Positions 10,258-22,580 of a stretch of DNA of 64,000 nt are shown here, piece after piece. The first letter of the stretch is position 1. The number at the start of each line of letters is the position of its first letter. A program made the translations under genes and the position numbers. The DNA lies in NCBI RefSeq assembly GCF_026230105.1, contig NC_079476.1, positions 3,865,209 through 3,929,208 of the forward strand, in the 5' to 3' direction. The DNA is from Diorhabda sublineata. Its lineage: Eukaryota > Arthropoda > Insecta > Coleoptera > Chrysomelidae. The notes beneath the pieces are model-generated. The model did no database searches. It was not told where the DNA came from and was given only the letters and a program-made list of their open reading frames with translations.

Positions 10258-13157
10258 GACTAGCTTTTACCCGCGGCTTCGCTCGCATCGAATCCATTAA
10301 ATAAGTACCAGAAATCATTATAATAGAAAAGAACGAACTCTGTAGCTATATTAGAACCTAAGATATAGATCTTTGAATGTAGAAAAATTGCCAAAAACCT
10401 CCACATTGAATGTCCGCGCCTAGCTCCTCTCCAACTCAACCGATTTAAGTGTTCAAAAACTCAAAAGAAAGAAGGTGTTTCAGCGAGTGTTCTTAAATCA
10501 AAACAAACTGTGTAGCTATATTAGAACCTGAGATATAGATCTTTGAATGTAGAAAAATTGCTAAAAACCTACAAAAATCCATAACTCCACAATGAATGTC
10601 CGCGCCTATCTCCTCTTCAACTCAACCGATTTAAGTGTTCAAAAACTCAAAAGAAAGAAGGTGTTTCAGCGAGTGTTCTTAAATCAAAACGAACTGTGTA
10701 GCTATATTAGAACCTGAGATATAGATCTTTGAATGTAGAAAAATTGCCAAAAACCTACAAAAATCCATAACTCCACAATGAATGTCCGCGCCTATCTCCT
10801 CTTCAACTCAACCGATTTAAGTGTTCAAAAACTCAAAAGAAAGAAGGTGTTTCAGCGAGTGTTCTTAAATCAAAACGAACTGTGTAGCTATATTAGAACC
10901 TGAGATATAGATCTTTGAATGTAGAAAAATTGCCAAAAACCTACAAAAATCCATAACTCCACATTGAATGTCCGCGCCTAGCTCCTCTCCAACTCAACCG
11001 ATTTAAGTGTCAACAACTCAAAAGAAAGAAGGTGTTTCAGTGAGTGTTCTTAAATCAAAACGAACTCTGTAGCTATATTAGAACCTAGGATATAAATCTT
11101 TGAATGTAGAAAAATTGCCAAAAACCTACAAAAATCCATAACTCCACATTGAATGTCCGCGCCTAGCTCCTCTCCAACTCAACCGATTTAAGTGTTCAAC
11201 AACTCAAAAGAAAGAAGGTGTTTCAGTGAGTGTTCTTAAATCAAAACGAACTCTGTAGCTATATTAGAACCTAGGATATAAATCTTTGAATGTAGAAAAA
11301 TTGCCAAAAACCTACAAAAATCCATAACCCCACTTTGAATGTCCGCGCCTATCTCCTCTTCAACTCAACCGATTTAAGTGTTCAAAAACTCAAAAGAAAG
11401 AAGGTGTATCAGCGAGTGTTCTTAAATCAAAACGAACTGTGTAGCTATATTAGAACCTGAGATATAGATCTTTGAATGTAGAAAAATTGCCAAAAACCTA
11501 CAAAAATTCATAACTCCACATTGAATGTCCGCGCCTAGCTCCTCTCCAACTCAACCGATTTAAGTGTCAACAACTCAAAAGAAAGAAGGTGTTTCAGTGA
11601 GTGTTCTTAAATCAAAACGAACTCTGTAGCTATATTAGAACCTAGGATATAAATCTTTGAATGTAGAAAAATTGCCAAAAACCTACAAAAATCCATAACT
11701 CCACATTGAATGTCCGCGCCTAGCTCCTCTCCAACTCAACCGATTTAAGTGTTCAACAACTCAAAAGAAAGAAGGTGTTTCAGTGAGTGTTCTTAAATCA
11801 AAACGAACTCTGTAGCTATATTAGAACCTAGGATATAAATCTTTGAATGTAGAAAAATTGCCAAAAACCTACAAAAATCCATAACCCCACTTTGAATGTC
11901 CGCGCCTAGCTCCTCTCCAACTCAACCGATTTAAGTGTTCAACAACTCAAAAGACAGAAGGTGTTTCAGTGAGTGTTCTTAAATCAAAACGAACTCTGTA
12001 GCTATATTAGAACCTAAGATATAGATCTTTAAATGTAGAAAAATTGCCGAAAACCTACAAAAATCCATAACTCCACATTGAATGTCCGCGCCTAGCTCCT
12101 CTCCAACTCAACCGATTTAAGTGTTCAACAACTCAAAAGAAAGAAGGTGTTTCAGTGAGTGTTCTTAAATCAAAACGAACTCTGTAGCTATATTAGAACC
12201 TAGGATATAAATCTTTGAATGTAGAAAAATTGCCAAAAACCTACAAAAATCCATAACTCCACTTTGAATGTCCGCGCCTAGCTCCTCTCCAACTCAACCG
12301 ATTTAAGTGTTCAAAAACTCAAAAGAAAGAGGGTATTTAATCGAGTGTTCTTAAACCAGAACGAACTCTGTAGCTATATTAGAATCTGAGATATAGATCT
12401 TTGAATGTAGAAAAATTGCCAAAAATCCATAACTCCACATTGAATGTCCGCGCCTAGCTCCTCTCCATCTCAACCGATTTAAGTGTTCAAAACTAAAAGA
12501 AAGAAGGTGTTTCAGCGAGTGTTCTTAAATCAAAACGAACTGTGTAGCTATATTAGAACCTGAGATATAGATCTTTGAATGTAGAAAAATTGCCAAAACC
12601 TACAAAAATCCATAACTCCACATTGAATGTCCGCACCTAGCTCCTCTCCAACTCAACCGATTTAAGTGTTCAAAACTAAAAGAAAGAAGGTGTTTCAGCG
12701 AGTGTTCTTAAATCAAAACGAACTGTGTAGCTATATTAGAACCTGAGATATAGATCTTTGAATGTAGAAAAATTGCCAAAACCTACAAAAATCCATAACT
12801 TCACATTGAATGTCCGCGCCTAGCTCCTCTCCAACTCAACCGATTCAATTGTTCAAAAACTCAAAAGAAAGAAGTTGTTTCAGCGAGTGTTCTTAATCCA
12901 AAACGAAGTCTCTATCTTGAATAGAACCTGAGATATTGAGGATAGAACGTGTGTATGTCAAAAACAACCATAAGTAATTTACAGGGGGATACGCATTTGA
13001 GTATAACTTGAGAATGGTGAAAATTAGATGAAATCCGATGGTTGATGGCTGATCTGTGCATCAATACCTTTCATTGAAAAAAAATTAAGCAAATCGGTTA
13101 AGTAGAACGCCTGAACGGACTCGGAATGGAAACCACAATTTTTTTAATATATAAGAT
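10258..13157. mobile_element. composite non-autonomous element with internal tandem array, copy 1
   Basis: The left end begins ACTAGCTTTTACCCGCGG with a GC-rich TTCGCTCGCATCGAATCC stretch. The right end is a unique ~240-bp tail containing GAAATCCGATGGTTGATGG and ending TTTTTTAATATATAAGAT at about 13156. The same left and right sequences flank the second array at 35536..39951, which shows that array and flanks form one unit. Between them lie about 14 tandem units. No frame above 60 codons is present inside, so it is non-autonomous. The CCCGCGGCTTCGCTCGC start and the ATCGGTT motif near the tail recall non-coding repeats I know to be widespread in insect genomes; I cannot assign a class (LINE-derived or DNA). 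No target-site duplication was found. Confidence 0.75.
10341..12910. repeat. tandem array, ~186-bp unit, about 14 copies
   Basis: Using the landmark TGTAGCTATATTAGAA, units begin at 10341, 10511, 10697, 10883, 11068, 11254, 11440, 11625, 11811, 11997, 12183, 12369, 12543 and 12726. Most steps are 185-186 bp; the first (170), the 12369 step (174) and the 12543 step (183) carry deletions. Other landmarks in each unit are TGTAGAAAAATTGCC, CCGCGCCTA and CAACTCAACCGATT. Units fall into two types: GTGTAGC with CCTGAGATATAG, and CTCTGTAGC with CCTAGGATATAA. The pattern A-B-B starting at 10883 is repeated at 11440, giving a 557-bp higher-order repeat. There is no coding potential. Confidence 0.93.
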
Positions 13158-14178
13158 ATACTTATGTGATTTTAGAGAGAGAGAGAAAGTATTATTAGAG
13201 TTATTAGAATAGAATTCGTTTACAAAGTAGAAGGGATTTTTTAGTAAATATGCCCTCAAATTATAGTGGTGTGCGGGAAAATATGATATCGAATTCCACT
13301 TCATCATTTATTACACACCATTAATAAATTAAATTTGTAAGCTGTACCAAGATTTCCCGTCACGATGAGTGTATGTAGTAGATATAGTTACAGAAAACTC
13401 TTTACAAAAATGAATCTGAATTAATTTTACTTTTTCCCGTGTATGAAAATTTGGAATTTCAAAAATTTCGCCGCCCCTCAAATCTCTTCGCCCTTGGCCC
13501 GGGCTTCGTGGGCCTAGGCGTGAATCCTTAACTGATTTTTTTATAATACTTGCTTTTATGTATGAAGATATGAATAAATTTTGGAAAATAATGTAGGAAA
13601 TCAATTTTTTTTCAATGAAGCTAATGATAAATGAAGACCAATTATTATGAGAGATATATCTCGATCGTAAATTAACTAAGTTGTATTAATTAATTATCTT
13701 TTATTGCTTATTACAAATGGGCAGTGTGGGTGAATTTACCATTTGCGGCTACCATTATTTACGACGATAACTACGATAAATCTCTATATACTCATTAATT
13801 GAGAATTTTATTTTTATTACGTGACCAAGAACTCAGCCGGTGTGTTATTACAACTTGTTTCTTTACAAAATAATAAATACGGCGAGCTTCTTGTTCTTCT
13901 CCCCATGATATTTATACAGTGAGCTATAAACAATGTAACAGAATGAAATATAATGAAGATTTAATCCAGGCTAACCAAAAGTCTCATAATTTCTTATTTG
14001 TAGATGATATTTTGTTATACAAAAGACTAAACTTCCAATTTCTGTTATTCTCACAAATAGCAGTACAAAATAAAGTAATCATAAGCATCAATATTGAAGT
14101 TATACATTGTTTAAAAAAGAAAGCGTTGTATCTATGTATATGTTTCCGTAAAATTGTAAATAAAGTTAGGTTATAATC
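13158..14178. other. no recognisable gene
   Basis: No gene seen. About 50 bp at 13238..13290 (AGTAAATATGCC...GAAAATATG.TATCGA) recur at 46976..47026, so an old dispersed repeat runs through here. Two overlapping frames at 13919..14277 have no motif. Confidence 0.45.
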
Positions 14179-14180
14179 TA

Positions 14181-14310
14181 TCTCGCGAGATTGTAGTCTG
14201 TCAACTGTCGACAGTTGACAAAATGGCAGCGATTTTTCTATCCTGCAAGGCTCCAGCTCGGTTATGTGTATTCTCAAGCATGCGCAGTATAGATAAAGTG
14301 TCTCGAATAA
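14181..14310. promoter_or_regulatory. promoter-like cluster of palindromic motifs
   Basis: Within 110 bp there are: the perfect palindrome TCTCGCGAGA (14181..14190); a perfect 22-bp palindrome at 14199..14220 with arms TGTCAACTGTC and GACAGTTGACA; AAAATGGCAGCG (14220..14231); and GCATGCGCAG (14279..14288). TCTCGCGAGA is a known core-promoter motif of housekeeping genes in animals, GCATGCGCA is the NRF-1/Ewg type of site, and AAAATGGC resembles a YY1 (Pleiohomeotic) site. The region is locally richer in CpG than its surroundings. No downstream first exon could be recognised on either strand, so this is either the TATA-less promoter of an unseen gene with a short or non-coding first exon, or a coincidence. 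Function is inferred. Confidence 0.4.
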
Positions 14311-15781
14311 GAGAGAAAATGAATTCCCGCACCGCCATATTTGTTTGTTAATTCATTTGTTGTCGAATGTAAATATTGTGTTGGTGATTGTAAATTGATT
14401 TCGTGTTGTGGAAGTAAAATGAATCTATGATTAACCAAAGAAGTTTAGTTTGAATTATAAATAAGTTATTGTTATTAACCGAACATAATCTAAATTACAT
14501 ACATTTTCTGATCTCGTGTTCGATATTGAACCATCAACAAAACTCAAAAACACCAGCTATTGTTAATCAGGATGAATTTACCATAGAATTATAAAGCTAT
14601 TACAACGGGTATAATAGAAATAATAAAAAGTGTGTTGAAATGCTTAGATGAGTGATTTTGGATACCATGTGATGTCTTAATTATTGATTATGTACTAAAT
14701 AATAAGTAGATACTTCATGTTACAATTCTTGGAGTACATTTATTTTATTTAACTGACACCTGTTTCGTTTCTAATTCCATGAGCACAGGTCTACTGTAAA
14801 TCCGACTAATCAGGGACAGCCTTCAGACAGTTGACAATTTGACGATTGTTAGATTGTCATTTAACATTTTCACTTTGATAGATTGAAAATCTACCGAAAA
14901 ATAAGGCATAAAAAATCAATTTCTTATCGACCTTCCACTTTATTTCAGTAAATTTTTGGTAATTTCATTTTTATTTCATCTCTATGGATTTCCTTTCGCT
15001 TTAAACAAATTTTGTATAATAATTTTCACCTAAATTCGTATTTATTTATTTGGGTAACAAAACGAATCAAATAGAACAGATTCGTGTATGGTTATATTTT
15101 AAAACAATTAGTTAGAGCTAGAGTTACAACATAAGCTCCTTTTTAATCAAATCTTTTCTTTCTACTCGTTCCTTCTTCAGTAATTTCCAACTGTGTTCCC
15201 GTTTCCGTCCTCATTTTATTTTCCCCCCGCAGTTCTACAAATGCTAGGTTGGGGTTTGAATGCCAACCAGGGATTCAATCGGGGCAGCACAATCTCACCA
15301 ATAAATCCAATATCTGGGAATACAGTTGACGGCTGCAATTTGCAGTCTCATCTCTAATACATATATAATACTGAGTAGCTTTTAATTTGTAACTTCTTTT
15401 TATTCTTTATACTCTTTTAGATACGCAGTTAATGCGAATTTATTATTTTTTTAATAAATTTATTTGTTGCTAAGACATTTTTTTATTATTCTTAGCAATA
15501 AATATTGATTTAGATAATCGTGTCCGGGGATAGTTTTAGTTTGTTTAGGTTTTATTATTAATTTAATTCTGAAGGTGTTTCGAGCTTTTCCGCTTTTTTT
15601 ATTAATTTTTAACAGGGTTCGTTAAAAAGCTGATGGCGTCCAATTTGATATTAATGTTTCACCCCATCTGAGTACCAGTTATTTATATACTTTAACTGAG
15701 GCCGAATGCCACTTTCTGAGGAAGAGTCTCCTACCGGGAAAAGGTTATACTATATTAGTTTATTCCAAATATGCAATAAAA
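14311..15781. other. no recognisable gene
   Basis: AT-rich; no open frame above 60 codons and no family motif. If the cluster at 14181 is a promoter, this could be 5' UTR or intron of an unseen plus-strand transcript. Nothing in the sequence confirms that. Confidence 0.4.
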
Positions 15782-15783
15782 TA

Positions 15784-15843
15784 TAGGGTGTTTCGTTTAA
15801 ACAAATGTAACGTCTATATGGCACAGCATTCTGAAACACCCTA
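15784..15843. mobile_element. 60-bp MITE with TA target duplication
   Basis: TAGGGTGTTTC at the left and its exact complement GAAACACCCTA at the right bound a 60-bp unit, with TA directly outside each end. Counting the flanking TA, the perfect inverted repeat is 13 bp. The TA duplication and GGGTGTT terminus are typical of Tc1/mariner-type MITEs. The end also resembles the GGGTGTTCC terminus of the element at 61734..62888, but the interiors are unrelated. At 60 bp it is near the minimum size for such an element. Confidence 0.65.
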
Positions 15844-15845
15844 TA

Positions 15846-16694
15846 AGATTGTAAATAACTCTGAAATAAATCTGAAGACTAATGCTTCAGATTTTCAAAT
15901 TGATATCTCAAAGGACAAACAAACTGATCTTTATCACACTAAGCGATCAGCTTGTATATAAGGATTTATATTAATTTTTTAATATAAGGATGAAATTTAT
16001 ACCACACCTGTACAATTTTAACGAACTTTAATTATTGTTTTCCTTCATTTTCTTATTTTGATTTTCACTTTTGCTAGTCATGTGAAACCTGGCCTGCTTA
16101 TTTTGATAAGCGGTTTGATTAAAACGATATTGTCTCCCTGATTTTCTTCTTAATCACACATTCAGCCTGTATCTTTTTCAAATCAAGATAAATGGATGTT
16201 TCCATTCATAAAGTGCATAAACGTAGACTACTGACCGCAGAGATTTACATATATTTTATAAAATTCCATGACTAATAACTTATCATAATTTAATTTGATG
16301 GCATTAATTTTTTTCGTATAAGTAGACAGCATTTCCTAAAATTTAGTAACAGGAAATACCGGCCATTGTCAACAGTCAGTTATAAGCCTCAAGGTATTAG
16401 TAGGGTAGTATAAATTAAAAAGAAATAAGACTTAATTAATCATTGATTCATATGAAAATAGTTATATCAACTTCTGAAGAAATTTCTAGATATATAGTTT
16501 ATTAATAAATCATCACGATCCTTGCGAAAACAATATACAACTATGAAACAATCTGTAAAATTTTACAATGAGCAAATAGTTTGAATGAATTTAAATTGTT
16601 TGGTTTTATCTGGTTTTTATATTTAGATCGTTTTATTGAGGGATAACCATACAACACATCACTATGACACTAGAATCTGTCAGGTAAATCACAT
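15846..16694. other. no recognisable gene
   Basis: AT-rich; nothing assigned. Confidence 0.45.
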
Positions 16695-17760
16695 GGAAGA
16701 TGCCTTCTAAGCTGGGTGGAAGGTCTCATTAGAGGTTGACCCAATGTGTTTGGATGGGTTGCCACGAGGTGAAAATATTGATTATTGGATACATACCAAG
16801 GAACATTTATAATAATGTGTACTTTCAATTGAAATCTTTCTAGAATTGCTATACTTGAGTTGGATTTAGTGCCCCATAGTTGAAAATCAAAACTCCAAAT
16901 GGGTTTTAGTGTGAATTTGTTTGTTAGGAGTTTGTTGTCGATTATTAATTGGGATTTTCGACTATCAACAAGTACAGTTTTCTAAATTTTAGACCTAATT
17001 GCAATTCCTAGATATTTTGCACTCTCTTTTTAATGCAGAAGATGCCCGTTTAATAATACAGTTGGACAGGTTCCTCTCCGTTGGGTGTAGGTAACAAGCA
17101 CAGATTTATTTTCATTTACTTTTATTCTCAAAGTTTTCGTCCCCAAGAAAATGTCGTTCAAGTTTGTCTGCAATATATGAGAGGCCATAGCTGGGTCTTG
17201 GTGAGATGCTAGACTCGGCAGTGTCATGGGATAGGGTATCGGGCCAAGTTTACTTCCCTGTGGTTCTACTATTCCTTAACTGTTCTGCAGGTGGGATTCT
17301 AGAATTTGGAGAAGGTTGTGCGGAAGATTTTACCTGATTTTGTATAGTAGTCCATCGTGCCTAACCTTGTCTGTATACTTTTTATGTGATTCCAAATTGG
17401 TGGTTAAACATTTGTCTGTTAGCTTTTAGAATCGGTTCTATTTTCTCAATTTCTCAAGTTTCGACATAACTGGTGATGGACTTATTGGTCTGTAAGATGT
17501 GGTGACTTCCAGAGGCTTAGGGATTAGTATAATTAGACTCGGAACGAGAGCAATTATTGAAATTAATGATAGCACAATTTGTGCATCACAAATATTGTTA
17601 ATCTTCTTATCAGCTTCGTGCCTAAGACCCTCTAAGCCACAATAACTAACACAATTTTTGACTAATATATTTTTTGATAAACAGATATTAGTAAGAAAGC
17701 ATCGAAAATGTTTAATAATTGATTTTAAATTATGTCCTGAGGGTGGACACATTTTATAAA
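16695..17760 (-). pseudogene. jockey-clade LINE reverse transcriptase relic
   Basis: The minus strand reads, in order: IILIPKP and SYRPISPSPVMSKLEKL (RT fingers; usual I-P-K-P...Y-R-P-I-S-L-L), then GIVEPQGSKLGPIPY (usual G-V-P-Q-G-S-x-L-G-P), then ASHQDPAMASHILQTNLNDI, TLRIKVNENKSVLVTYTQRR, SAKYLGIAI and finally FTLKPIW and NVPWYVSNNQ (usual N-A-P-W-Y-V-S-N). This is the full order of jockey-type RT blocks up to the C-terminus. The FADD block and the palm before it are lost or degraded, with several stops between 17230 and 17440. The 5' half (endonuclease and gag-like ORF) is absent, as in a 5'-truncated copy. Confidence 0.85.
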
Positions 17761-20544
17761 AAGAGGGTTGCGAAAATAATGATTAGTAGTTATAGTTCTA
17801 GCTCGTCATAATTGTCTCGCTTGAAAATTTAGTACCATTACATGATTTTAAGTATTGTATATATTCATATTTTGGAGAACAGCGTGGGCGATGGGATCCT
17901 AACAACATGATTAACTGATTCGAGATAAACCTCGTCTGCTACTCCTCATCGTTAATTTCGCCAAACAAGGACAGTTCTGGTCAGACGTTTCTTGAATATT
18001 TATGTCTGAATATCCAAGCAAAGTACTTTATACGTAAGGTAGTATTTGGTTTTCAGAAAACTAGCTTTCGTAATTCTTTAATATATAGGATGATTTCAAT
18101 TTAACGAGTTTCAACTTTGAGATGTACTTCGTACATATGAGAATATGATTATAACAATGTTGCTGATGAAGAAAAAATATGTATATAGGCAATATATCTG
18201 GCTTTTTACTTCTCACTTTTTTACAGAAAATAGGGATTTTACAGATTTTCCGCATGTCTGTTCGTCCGCCGAAACTAGGAGTCGTAGAAACGAAATAATG
18301 GAAAATATATAAAAAGTGTGTGAAGTAGCGAATGTGAATATTGTCTGCGACAATCACATGAGTTGAAAAAAGGTCTTTACACACGAATTGCATACAATAT
18401 TTTTTCTACTAGAGAAATTTTTATCAAAATACAGAAGTTATTGTAGTAGAAAATAGTTATTTTTGTATAAGTGTATAAAATGAGAATTGGTTAGTTTTAA
18501 CTTTGTGCCAACCGCAAGTCGAGGCTAAAAATTCTTTTGAATGTGTGGACGCATACTCGCATTTTAGACACGAAATGCAAACAATATATTTTGTAAAACG
18601 GTGAATGTGAAGAACTTACATAGTCTCAGATGTTTTTAAAATAAATACTTTCAATACATATTGACGTGGTTTTTTGTCCTGATGGTAAGTCATGGTTTTA
18701 AACGACTGTTGTCTTGAAAAAAGTCCATAAAACGTCCCGATGGCTGAAAATATGTCTTCGTATATATAGAAGATAGTTTAAATAACAAAATTAAGATCTC
18801 TAACTAAATATTGAATTGTCCATCTTTTACCAAACAAATTAAAATATCTCATAAAATTGTAGAATCAATCAAGAAATATATAACGTTTAAGATCAGTAGC
18901 AACTTGGGACATTTTCGGGAATTTATTTTGGAAGTGATTGTTCAAACTGTAAATTATTATTCCAATACATGAAATTGTTTTATGATCAATAATCAATAAT
19001 CTAATGATTGACTCTGTTAATAATAAATCCTTAGAAAAGGTATATTTCATGTTTATTTTGGTAGTGAAAAAAAGTGAAATTGTTTAACAATTGTTGGAAT
19101 TATACACGATAATAACTAAAAGAATGTGTTTTATATTATTTCTATTAGAGTTTCGAAAATATGTCGTCACAATGTTAAGAATCAGAAAGAACTAGCTACT
19201 AACAATAATTCTACAATGGTTGTCCCTTAACTTAATATTTTGGGTTTGGGTAATTTCTTAAAATAATGATTTTTGCACTCAATATTTCCACAATAGTTGT
19301 ACAAAAAATGAGTTTTGTTTCTTGCCACTTCTGGTTCTATACAAAAATTTCGTTTAGGTTGATAGAGTTTAACACCCGCAATCGATTCAGCTTCAAAATT
19401 GAACAAAGAGAATTATCATATGAACACTTTGAAATAATCAGTCACGTGGCTTATTGACTTTTGGGTTATCGATTGGGATCAACTTTTTTTCTTCACTTCT
19501 TTATTTGTGAATTAATTCACAATTTTTTTTTAAATCTTGAGGCACTTACTACTGCACACATATTGTTATATGATTCTATTAAGAGTATTTGCTTGGAATT
19601 TATTATTTTTAAATTTCCTTTTTTACTTTCCTTCGTTGTTTGTGAGTGAGTGAGTAAATTCCGCGATCCAATTTGTATTTGAATTTTGAGGTTGTTTAAC
19701 TGATCCAATTCCTTTTAAACTTATAACAATTGGTTTATCTTGTGTTCCTAATATTCCATTTTGATTAAAAAAGATAAATTTATCTACAAAAGCTGATCAA
19801 AAGAAGCACCATTTCAACGTGGATTTTTTGCAAAATACATAATTTTGAAACTTTTTTTTACACCTTTTACATTTGACATAGATCATTGTTTTTAGAGTAA
19901 TTTCACACAAATGCCTCTGATGACTAAATTAGATCAATTTTCTTTGAACTGTAATAAAATATTTCACACACATATAAAATCCTGTCAGTTTTTTGCTGCC
20001 AATTCAAATATTCGCCACTAATTTACAAATTTGAATTGAATTTTTACTAAAAGATAATTAAAACAGTCCGTTTTGTTTATGCAGGCGCAGACCACTTATA
20101 CAACTGACGAAGGTACTGATTTTCTCGAGTTTTTTCCGCTAGATGCTTCAACAGGTGTCAATAACTACGACATAATTAAATTTTCTAACAATATAAAAGG
20201 TGAATTTAGTAGCTGAATATTAAAATATTTGAAAAGATCATTTTTATATGGTGTTATTCTTAGTATGAAAGGAAATAATTTTTATGATCTAAATAAAAAT
20301 CATTTTTTCATTTGTGTGCCTTTGTTAGATAACGTCTATGAGTGAAGCAGTAGCATAAAATGAAAATTGCTAATTTTATCTCTGGACCACGCAATTTTTC
20401 TATTCATAGAAAAAGGATTCATTTTATATACAATTTTTTTCCATTAAATATTTCACTATTTAAGCTTTTTCATAACTTTTTTTGTCTAATGTCTTGTTTT
20501 TAAATATTAGATGTAACTTACGCATATTTTTAGGAGAAAATATA
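17761..20544. other. no recognisable gene
   Basis: 2.8 kb of AT-rich sequence. Open frames at 18061..18393 (minus), 18865..19050 (minus) and 19266..19708 (both strands) have low-complexity composition and no family motif. Confidence 0.45.
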
Positions 20545-21225
20545 TATAATTGGATACATTTATTACAGCGAATCTGCAACGTCTCTAGACCTTTCAAAAA
20601 AAAATGTTTCTTCTTGCTCTGCAAACCAGACCTACACAGCTTTTATTACCTCCTCGTTGGAAATTTACAACCTTTTAAACTTATTTTTTTAGTTGAGGAA
20701 AGAGATTATAGTCGGGCAGAGCCAAATCTGGTGAATATAGGGAGGTGTTCTAGTAATTCAAACCCTAAATCACGAATTTTTTGCATGACAACATGAGATT
20801 TGTGTTGCATAAGCAAAACACCTTTCGATAGCTGTCACGTCTTTTCTTTTTAATTGTTTCCCGTAGAGGGGTCAGTAATGTCGAATAGTAATCTCCAGTT
20901 ATTGTTCTACCCTTATCCAAAAAATCAATCATGATTACTCCATGGCAATCCCAAAAAACTGGAACAAGAACTTTCCCAGCAGATTTTTGGACACGAAACT
21001 TCTTAGGTCTTGGAGAATCAGAGTGTCGTCATTCCATCGATTGTGGCTTTGTTTTTGGATCGTAGAAATGTACCCAAGTCTCATCCATAATAACAATTTG
21101 GTTTAAGAAAAAGAATATTCAGTGCTTTAGATATCCGTTTTAGCCCAATTCGACGGTCTGATAAAATCATGTCATAAACTGCATCGATATTTTCGGGGAC
21201 TGACACAGAAACTGGCCTTCTCGAT
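20545..21225 (-). pseudogene. mariner transposase relic, family A copy 2
   Basis: This is the same element as 1165..1985: the two share long stretches, such as the block encoding the C-terminal CNKCIQ region (from 20551) and the catalytic MDETWVHFYDPKTK-like region (21040..21085). It lacks about 170 bp of the helix-turn-helix segment (joint at about 21105..21115), which copy 1 retains. It keeps about 50 bp around 20800..20860, before the second catalytic Asp, that copy 1 has lost. Stops and frameshifts abound. The 5' terminus past about 21225 diverges from copy 1. No inverted terminal repeats were recognised. Confidence 0.85.
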
Positions 21226-21914
21226 CAGTCATCATCTTTAATGGAAAATTTACCTCTTTTGAAGGTTGCATAATTTTTAGAGAAGGAATATGAGGAATCT
21301 CGAGGTTTATAAAGAAAGTCCAAGGCGTTTGTGGATTAAGCAAAATAGACATACATCTCTATTCAATTAAGTCCACATTCAAAAGATCACTATTCATACT
21401 AGTTCTCGGAAAAGAGAGATTTCGTCCTGATAAAATGTAAATATTTCTGAGCATTATAATTTTGAAATTGTAGCCGTTTTCCAGGCTATTGTCTAGCTTA
21501 TAATATGCAATTATCCACTGTGAAAGCGCCTCTTCAAATTTACTACTGTAAATTATTTTCTTCTTCTTGAATCTCATCAGTTGACGCTTTCAGCGAGTGA
21601 TGTGCGTTTCTAGACGTTTTACTTCCCACTTTAAAGAAGAGGGATGTGGATACGGTGGTTATTCGTTCATTCGTAAGAAGTGATCCGATCCCGTGGTTTC
21701 AATCTGCCTACTCCTTGGAATGGAAGAAGCTGAAGATAAAAGTATATAAAGAAGGAAATTTTTTTTCATTTCCTTATCAATGAACTAATAACCCATCCTC
21801 ATCCCTCTCTTGATAATGGCTTCAAAATGGAAGCCGAAGCGTCGAGAATTTTCAAAATTTCAACGCGCGAACATAGTTTTTTATCATAATCCTGACCGCT
21901 GAAACCTTTCCGAA
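21226..21914. other. no recognisable gene; short dispersed repeat
   Basis: A segment at 21528..21605 (TTCAAATTTACTACTG...CAGTTGACG...AGTGATG) recurs in direct orientation, diverged, at 22585..22665, on the other side of the fold-back element. It may be flanking or subterminal sequence duplicated with it. No gene seen. Confidence 0.4.
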
Positions 21915-22580
21915 TGTATATGAACAGGGTCCTTCACGACGAGCTGAATCGATATGTATATGGGAAAGCAGTGTGACTAGTGCTCTGAAAATTTGCTTGC
22001 ATGGGTTTTCCGAAATGGCCGTTTCAGCTAAAATAATTTCAGTTTTCTAAAACTGGACCCAAACTTCGTTATTTCAAATGGAATGCTATGGTTTTTACAA
22101 ATTTTTAAAATCTACGCAACATTTCAATACAACTTTATATAAGGCTTAGTATGCCTAAAAATCACCATTTTTCGATTACTTCACATTTTCGAAATTTTTG
22201 GACACATGCAGCCCTCTACTAAAAAGATGTATTTCTAAGTTTAAGTGAGTCAGGTCTAATATTTTTGAGATTTGGACAAATAACACTTACAGCTTTCAAA
22301 ATCTTTGAAAACATTGACAAAAATTTATATAGGGTGCCGAATTTCGCTGTCTAAAAACTTCGAAAACTCAATTTTTTCAAATGGCAACCATCATTTTTGT
22401 CTTTACCATTGGATTCTACGCTTTAAGTCATATATCTCAAATCAAAACTATGCCTTTTATAAATTTATAGTGAAATTTCGCGTAGATTCCAAAAATTTAA
22501 TAAAACTATAGCAGAACACTAGTCCCAGTACTTTCCCATATGCATATCGATTTAGCTCATCGTTAAGGACCCTTTATATA
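21915..22580. mobile_element. fold-back/MITE-like element with ~65-bp inverted ends
   Basis: The left segment AGGGTCCTTCACGACGAGCT (from 21926), continuing AATCGATATGTATATGGGAAAG to CTAGTGCTCTG, is matched by the reverse complement of 22510..22572 (AGGGTCCTTAACGATGAGCT, then AATCGATATGCATATGGGAAAG, CTAGTGTTCTG). Similarity extends about 10 bp further out on each side. The 500-bp interior has no transposase frame. This is the signature of a non-autonomous inverted-repeat element. The target duplication is unclear. Confidence 0.65.

Noticed and set aside
10341..12910. CRISPR-like array
   Set aside because: Units are ~186 bp, contiguous and without variable spacers, and the setting is an animal genome. 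It is a tandem satellite-like array.
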